A stretch of DNA of 7,753 bases, from positions 1 to 7,753 of the forward strand of contig JALORV010000074.1 of the NCBI GenBank assembly GCA_025458735.1, read 5' to 3'. Origin of the DNA: Burkholderiaceae bacterium (GTDB taxonomy: Bacteria > Pseudomonadota > Gammaproteobacteria > Burkholderiales > Burkholderiaceae). Both the position numbers and the translations under genes were made by a program. The stretch's first letter is position 1; the number at the start of each line of letters is the position of its first letter. This document shows positions 1-7,753 of this stretch, in pieces. A model generated the notes under the pieces. The model made no database searches, was not told where the DNA came from, and worked only from the letters and a program-made list of their open reading frames with translations.

Positions 1-1423
<1,423 letters not shown>

Positions 1424-1427
1424 GACG

Positions 1428-2546
1428 TTAAGCGCCTTCAATCAATTGATCGCTAATCTGCACGCGCATCCAGCCGAGCAGCACGAGATTCCGGATGGCG
1501 CTGGCCAGCGCGTGCCTCTTCTCCTCGGACTGCCAAGCCTTCTTCCATTCGAGCACATAGTCGTAGATATCCTGCTCTGCTACTGCGTCGGCACCCTTGG
1601 TCTGCTTGAGCTGTCGGCTCGCGTACAGAACGGTCATGACCTCTTCAGCCTGCTCGGTCGTCTTGATGCGGCTGAACAGGTCCACCGTCTTAGAGATTTT
1701 CTTCTGATGGGCCTCGATCTGTGTTGAGAACTTGCTCCGGTCTGCTTCGTATTGAGGGCCGACGGTCAGGGCCACCATTCGACCCAGGGACTTCTCCTGC
1801 AGCCAGTTCCGGTTCGCCAGCTCATGCAACGCTGCCTTCACATCCCCCGAGAACGGGCCGTAGCTGCCTTTGCCGAACACGAATCCCGTCGGCACGCCCA
1901 TTTCGGTCAGGACATAGCAGAGCTTCTGAAAGATTGTGCGCCCCACCGGGTTGGCATAGGGCTGCGCTTGCAGCTCGCGCAGCACCTCCAGCAGCGCCAC
2001 CCAGTCCGGATTCAACTTGTCTGCTCGGCGGCCGTGCGCCGCAAGCGACGCTGGAGGGGGTGCCGCCAAGAAATCCACACTGAGCTGATGACTCGGCGTA
2101 CCGTAGGGGGCGAAGACCTCAATCTGCAAAGGAAGGGCGTGCAGCTTGCGATAGATCAGCGGGCCAACCTCTGCCCACTCCAGACCCCCGTTGCCGCATC
2201 CCAGGGGCGGAAGGGCCAAGCTGCTGACACCCCATTCCCCGACGTGCTCTGCGAGATAATCCAATCCCTGCTCGATGTCCACGATCCGGGATGGCGAGCG
2301 CCAGTGGCCTTTGGTCGGAAAATTGACGATCGAGGCCCCGAAGGCATCGCGATAAAGATACGGCTCGCCTAGACGAACCTCTTTGCGCTGGCATCGCTGG
2401 CGGTAGTCCTCGAACATTGCCGGCCAGTGCTTCTTGAACTCCTGCGCCACACCCTTGCCCATCACGCCAACGCAGTTGACGGTGTTGACCAGCGTCTGGG
2501 CCCGGCTCGCGAAGAGATCGCCAATCAACACCTTGAAGATGCCCAT
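1428..2546 (-). CDS. darG: DarG, macrodomain DNA ADP-ribosylglycohydrolase antitoxin
   Basis: A 372-residue antitoxin that removes ADP-ribose from DNA modified by DarT and, in studied members, also binds the toxin. The macrodomain covers about residues 1-155. Its ligand loop is [20 protein letters not shown] (20-39), the catalytic-type lysine is K79 in [14 protein letters not shown] (corresponding to K80 of Thermus DarG), and the second ligand loop is [13 protein letters not shown] (112-124). Residues about 178-372 are the helical C-terminal domain of long DarG proteins ([19 protein letters not shown], then KGSYGPFS). A macrodomain rather than a NADAR domain places it with the DarTG2 type. 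The ATG at 2546 has a weak AGG 8 bases upstream. It starts 12 bases after the darT stop and ends 4 bases before hsdR, so it is co-transcribed with both. No lesion is seen. GC is about 58-60% in two hand-counted blocks, lower than hsdM and hsdR. Confidence 0.95.
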   Translation of the reverse strand: MGIFKVLIGDLFASRAQTLVNTVNCVGVMGKGVAQEFKKHWPAMFEDYRQRCQRKEVRLGEPYLYRDAFGASIVNFPTKGHWRSPSRIVDIEQGLDYLAEHVGEWGVSSLALPPLGCGNGGLEWAEVGPLIYRKLHALPLQIEVFAPYGTPSHQLSVDFLAAPPPASLAAHGRRADKLNPDWVALLEVLRELQAQPYANPVGRTIFQKLCYVLTEMGVPTGFVFGKGSYGPFSGDVKAALHELANRNWLQEKSLGRMVALTVGPQYEADRSKFSTQIEAHQKKISKTVDLFSRIKTTEQAEEVMTVLYASRQLKQTKGADAVAEQDIYDYVLEWKKAWQSEEKRHALASAIRNLVLLGWMRVQISDQLIEGA

Positions 2547-2558
2547 AGCTTGAACCTG

Positions 2559-3149
2559 TCAGCGAAAGAACAGAACGGCGTCTATGGTAATCGGCAATGT
2601 GCAGCCGAGCGCGGCGAGGCGCGCTTCGGCTGCGGCATCGACCACGTAGGCGCCTACCAGGAACCGAGGCTCGACCCGATGTGGTATCAGCACTTCCGCG
2701 CATTTGCGTGACTTGTGACGCCAGTATTCGATCTGGTCGCCGGGGTGGCGCCAGTCCATCGCGAAGATGTCATCCCAAGCGAGCAGCCGCCACTGGGTGG
2801 GGGCCAGGAAACGCACATAATCGCTGGCCGCGTTCTGGTCGGTGATCACAGCGCCAGGCAGGGTGAGTACCTGCGTAGAGACCCGCAGCACGCAGAGGCT
2901 ATCCACCTCCGGCAGCCGCTTGTGCAGCATCGGGTTGCGGGCATGGAAGTAGAGGTTGGCATACTGGTGCAGCTTCAGGCCGCCTGGCACGTGCTTTTGG
3001 TCGCGCCGATCCTGCACCGGTTTCAGCGCCACTGAGTGATGCGCCAGCTTCGCCGCCCGTTCGTAAGACAGAATTCCGTGCGCGACCACCGAGGTCATGT
3101 TGGCCATCGGCATGATGCAGTGAAGCTCTGTGACGCGCGGGTCCATCAT
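2559..3149 (-). CDS. darT: DarT, DNA ADP-ribosyltransferase toxin
   Basis: DarT (formerly DUF4433) transfers ADP-ribose from NAD+ to bases in single-stranded DNA, blocking replication; DarTG systems act in phage defence. About 196 residues, a normal length. Visible family features (numbered from a GTG one codon upstream, at 3152): the N-terminal LHCIMPMANMTSVVAHGILS with N18 in the NAD-pocket segment, an arginine in PVQDRRDQKH (49-50), the signature LHQYANLYFHARNPML (61-76), and the catalytic-type glutamate E153 in KCAEVLIPHRVEP. Start choice: ATG at 3149 makes a TGATG one-base overlap with the upstream gene's stop, as at the hsdS/Abi junction. GTG at 3152 and ATG at 3146 are equally possible in the run of start codons. 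A GGGG lies just upstream. The antitoxin darG follows after 12 bases, the known toxin-first order. The frame is intact and all key residues are present, so it should be active. Confidence 0.95.
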   Translation of the reverse strand: MMDPRVTELHCIMPMANMTSVVAHGILSYERAAKLAHHSVALKPVQDRRDQKHVPGGLKLHQYANLYFHARNPMLHKRLPEVDSLCVLRVSTQVLTLPGAVITDQNAASDYVRFLAPTQWRLLAWDDIFAMDWRHPGDQIEYWRHKSRKCAEVLIPHRVEPRFLVGAYVVDAAAEARLAALGCTLPITIDAVLFFR

Positions 3150-3841
3150 CACCCCGTCCCGGCGTCTTCAGATACAGCGCCGTCGGTCTCGAACTCGGCG
3201 CGATAAACGCGGTACGTCTCCGGCTCCATCTGGAACAGCACCTCGCTGGGCCGGAACTCGACATCGTAGATGCGGATCATCCCGTGGGCGTCATCTACGG
3301 ACTCATTGAACTCGGGGCTGTCGTCGTAGAGGGCCCGCGACGATGGCAGCGACGTGCGGTCCTGTCGGTGGACGCGGTGGAGAAAGCCGACGATTGTGTC
3401 AGCGGCCTCGGCCGCCATCAGCGCTTGCACCGATTCCATCACGGGCTGCGGTCCGCCCGAGCCATGCGACGCAAAGCCGCACTGGTTGCGGAGCTCGCAG
3501 ATACCTTGGATCGCCGTGCTCAGCCCGCTTAACGTCTGTGCTAGGCTCCTACGCACCTCGGCTGCGTTACTCGCCGTCGGGGGCAGGAACGGCAGCGACT
3601 GGCTCGCCGACTTGAACAGCTTGGGTAGATCGTCGTCCTCGCCGAACGTGATTGACCGTTCGCCGAGCACCGCCCGGCACACGCTTTCCACCAGAGTCTT
3701 CGCGAGGTCGAAGGCCAGCCCGGGATTCTCGACCACCGCCAGCTCGATGCTCTTCACCTGCTGTTCGATATGCACCAGCCCGCCCGCGATCGCGTCGCGG
3801 GCACCATGCATGACGAACGGGGCGGTGAGCGCGTCGACCAT
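3149..3841 (-). CDS. Abortive-infection C-terminal (Abi_C) family protein
   Basis: A 230-residue protein resembling the abortive infection C-terminus family (Abi_C) found in many defence islands; its biochemical activity is not established. A helical core spans about residues 40-160: GLAFDLAKTLVESVCRAVL, then LSGLSTAIQGICELRNQCGFASHG (105-127), and a closing helix AAEAADTIVGFLHRVH. The LRNxxGxxSHG segment is the most recognisable part. It loosely recalls the Arg...His motif of HEPN nucleases, but the spacing is R-x7-H rather than the usual R-x4-6-H, so I do not claim nuclease activity. Residues 160-230 form an acidic tail with FNESVDD, IRIYDVEFRPSEVLFQMEPE and YRVYRAEFE, without a domain I can name. 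The ATG at 3841 overlaps the hsdS stop by one base (TGATG) and has no strong Shine-Dalgarno, pointing to translational coupling. The stop overlaps the darT start. It may be a separate abortive-infection effector or an accessory of either neighbour; the sequence does not decide. Confidence 0.75.
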   Translation of the reverse strand: MVDALTAPFVMHGARDAIAGGLVHIEQQVKSIELAVVENPGLAFDLAKTLVESVCRAVLGERSITFGEDDDLPKLFKSASQSLPFLPPTASNAAEVRRSLAQTLSGLSTAIQGICELRNQCGFASHGSGGPQPVMESVQALMAAEAADTIVGFLHRVHRQDRTSLPSSRALYDDSPEFNESVDDAHGMIRIYDVEFRPSEVLFQMEPETYRVYRAEFETDGAVSEDAGTG

Positions 3842-5302
3842 CAGACGATCTTGTCGGCGAACTTCTCTGCGTCCTTCACCCGCAGCTCGCCGGAGATTAG
3901 CTTGGGTAGGATGGTGTCGCGCATGGCGGCGAGGGTGCGCACTTCGTGTGCGCATTCGACGATGCGCTCGTAGTGGGGTCGCGCCAGCTTCTCAAACGCC
4001 TCCATCACCTGGGCTGATGGCGTGACGACCGGGATCGGCCGGAAGTTCGCTTTGCTGATCTCAAGAAAGGTCGAGCCGTTCGCTCGGCTGACGATGTCTT
4101 CGTGTGCGACGCTTGCCCACAGGAGCAAGAAGAGATTCGAAGTGCCTGAATTCGCCACCATCGCGATGAATCCCTGATTGATCGCTACCGGAAGCTCCGC
4201 GACTGCCAAGTAGCCGATCGGTGCGCGCGACGACAACAGCACGGTTCCTTTCGGAAGTAGTCCGGAACCAACCTGCGAGAGCCCGGCGTCAGTGATCTGG
4301 CGCTCCGTGTCGAGTAGGACGGGCACCGACAGGCCGGACAAATCCTTCGGCGTCGCCCACGCGTGCGTGCCACCATCCCAATACGACGGTTCCTTTGTGC
4401 TGGGAGTGGTTCCGCCAATCACGTCAGCCAAGTCGCCGACGGGCTTGACCTCCCACCCCTCCGGAATCTCGCCGAGTTCAGAGTCGACGAGGCGGGCGGG
4501 GAAGAGGTCGAGAATGTGTTCCGGCCACTGCCACCGGCCGGGGTCGCCTTCCGCTCCGGCCCCTGCCTCCGCTCCAGGCCAGGGGAGGTCGGAAGCCGCG
4601 GTAAGTGGTTTCCTTGGTTGGCTGCTACGCGCGCCATCCGGGCGTGCTCGCCCTTCGGCCTTGGCGCGGACGGGGTCGAAGTCCACGAACCACGACTTGA
4701 AGAGGGCGCGCGCCATCTCTTCCAGCGTCTTGTTCATGCGCCGGTTCAGCTCGATCTTATCGTCCAGCGTGCCGAGGATGTGGGCGATAGCGCGTTGTTC
4801 ACTAGGAGGAGGAACCAGCAAAGGGCATGCGGCCAAGATCGACGTGTTCAGGTTCGGCATCGTGGCGCCGTGAGCGTGACGGACGATCCACTCTCGGACG
4901 CTGGGGTGTCCCAGGTAGTACGTCGCAAATCGCGGATCGGGACCTCGTGCGCCAAGCCGTACACGGAGGCATCCGGTGCCACACAACCACCCGTCTTCAT
5001 GGTCTCGCACGAGCGCGCGTCGTTCGACGTCACCACGCCGGCTGTAGACGATGTCGCCAGCGCGGACCAAGTAACGGCTCAGACGTTGGGCGTCTTCCGG
5101 CGTGATGCGTGCGATGCCATCTTCAACGATGCGGTTGTCGCCGATGTTCTGGGGCATGATCGAGGGGATGCCGAGAGGGACATAGTCCGCAGCGTGCAGC
5201 TGGCTGCCAAACGGCCCTGTCTGGATGTCGCCCCCGCCGCGCTGACAGGCCATACCGAGAGTGGTGTACTCCCAGCCGCCAGGGGCAGGCCCGACCAACT
5301 CC

Positions 5303-5313
<11 letters not shown>
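3841..5313 (-). CDS. hsdS: Type I restriction-modification specificity subunit
   Basis: HsdS (490 residues) reads the bipartite DNA target for the methylase and restriction complexes. Two target-recognition domains are seen. TRD1 is about residues 13-170 (start [30 protein letters not shown] at 32-45). TRD2 is about 280-435 ([20 protein letters not shown]). They are separated by the conserved helical region [20 protein letters not shown] (180-199), [20 protein letters not shown] and an unusually long Ala/Gly/Pro-rich linker (about 221-262). A C-terminal conserved helix with [16 protein letters not shown] ends the protein. Start: ATG at 5313, 7 bases after GGGAG (5321-5325), matches the domain start. 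The reading frame stays open upstream to 5496, but only because it shadows hsdM. It overlaps the end of hsdM by 11 bases and the next gene by 1. GC in the TRDs is about 57-58% in sampled blocks against 78% in the linker. The gene is intact, unlike its partners hsdM and hsdR. Confidence 0.93.
4548..4583 (-). repeat. Two-copy 18-bp imperfect tandem repeat in the HsdS inter-TRD linker
   Basis: Blocks 4548-4565 and 4566-4583 match at 13 of 18 positions, sharing CCGCTCC on the plus strand. On the coding strand they give the low-complexity part of the linker (around AEAGAGAEG). The repeat is in frame and a multiple of 3 in length, so copy-number change would alter TRD spacing without breaking hsdS. 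Only two copies are visible. Confidence 0.5.
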
Positions 5314-6878
<1,565 letters not shown>

Positions 6879-6883
6879 GTTCT

Positions 6884-6888
6884 ACCTC
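6884..6888 (-). promoter_or_regulatory. Ribosome binding site of hsdM, fixing a TTG start
   Basis: GAGGT on the minus strand, followed by the 5-base spacer AGAAC and then TTG GCG AAG. No ATG or GTG in this frame nearby gives a better start, and MAKRKN is a plausible HsdM beginning. I see no convincing -35/-10 pair between here and 7040. Confidence 0.6.
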
Positions 6889-6919
6889 ATGTGGTCGTTT
6901 CTGCACGCGGGTCTGGGGC

Positions 6920-7000
6920 AGCTAACGCCAGCCGTAGCCGGCGCATTTGTAGTGAGCGCAGCGAACGAAAATTGCGTCCAACTTAACGGCATTGTTAGGT
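6920..7000 (-). other. attC-like hairpin element (integron cassette recombination site candidate)
   Basis: On the plus strand CTAAC (6922-6926) and GTTAG (6994-6998) are inverted ends. Inside them GCCGT (6931-6935) pairs with ACGGC (6986-6990), then GCGCA (6941-6945) pairs with TGCGT (6973-6977, one G-T pair), then TTT with AAA, around a loop of about 20 bases. On the minus strand the left end ACCTAAC fits the RYYYAAC core exactly. The right end GTTAGCT fits GTTRRRY except at one position. Length (~77 bases), imperfect stem with unpaired bases and position just downstream of a small antitoxin-like gene all suit an attC. No integrase or second cassette is visible in the window. It could instead be another small palindromic element. 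Confidence 0.5.
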
Positions 7001-7158
7001 TTATCCATTTTCAACGTGCTACTGGGCCGTACAGTTCTCTTGTCCCGCAGGGCCTCGTCGAAGGTGTGCCCCTCACCTACCACCGCACTCTTGACGCCCC
7101 CGGGGTAGGCAACATAGCCGAGGGCGTGCTTCCCGATGACGATCTTGAGGTGCTTCAT
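6922..7158 (-). pseudogene. HicB-like antitoxin fragment, C-terminus replaced
   Basis: The first ~40 residues, MKHLKIVIGKHALGYVAYPG then GVKSAVVGEGHTFDEALRD, match the beta-sheet start of short HicB-family (UPF0150-like) proteins, which are typically about 70 residues in this subtype. After EALRD, at about 7040, the expected helix (of the type VKSAIRFHIETFG) is gone. The frame runs through unrelated sequence and the attC-like hairpin to a TAG at 6922-6924. Start: ATG at 7158 with GGAG (7165-7168) 6 bases upstream; in-frame ATGs at 7164 and 7176 are less well placed. It begins 39 bases after the thiC stop. No HicA-type toxin is present. Probably a remnant broken by recombination at the hairpin, though a short expressed protein cannot be ruled out. 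Confidence 0.6.
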
Positions 7159-7197
7159 AGCCATCTCCGCTGACATGGGCTTGGCTCGCCCCGCCGA

Positions 7198-7753
<556 letters not shown>

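Overview
The window is a piece of a high-GC proteobacterial chromosome (beta or gamma; I cannot narrow it further). Hand counts of sample 60-base blocks give about 70-73% GC in the restriction genes. Every gene I can support is on the minus strand, so transcription runs from the right edge to the left edge.

Right end (7753 to about 7000): the C-terminal 184 residues of the thiamine biosynthesis enzyme ThiC, with its iron-sulfur cysteine motif and natural stop. Next comes the first ~40 residues of a small HicB-like antitoxin-type protein whose conserved end is replaced by unrelated sequence. It runs into a ~77-base hairpin-forming element with the end motifs of an integron attC site, in a local GC dip (42% in one 60-base block). 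This marks the boundary between core genome and an acquired defence island.

Defence island (6878 to 1): a tightly packed gene row, hsdM - hsdS - Abi_C-family gene - darT - darG - hsdR, with overlaps of 11, 1 and 1 bases and gaps of 9 and 4 bases, almost certainly one operon. hsdM, hsdS and hsdR make a type I restriction-modification system. An abortive-infection-family gene and a complete DarT/DarG toxin-antitoxin pair (DNA ADP-ribosyltransferase and macrodomain hydrolase) are inserted between hsdS and hsdR.

The restriction system appears broken. hsdM lacks about 23 bases of a conserved stretch and shifts frame. hsdR lacks about 40 residues in frame and then about 50 bases out of frame between its Walker A and DEAH motifs. 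hsdS, the Abi gene, darT and darG are open throughout. The simplest reading is a decayed restriction system whose operon still carries an intact DarTG module. The alternative is that the three gaps, all in the most GC-rich genes, are assembly errors.
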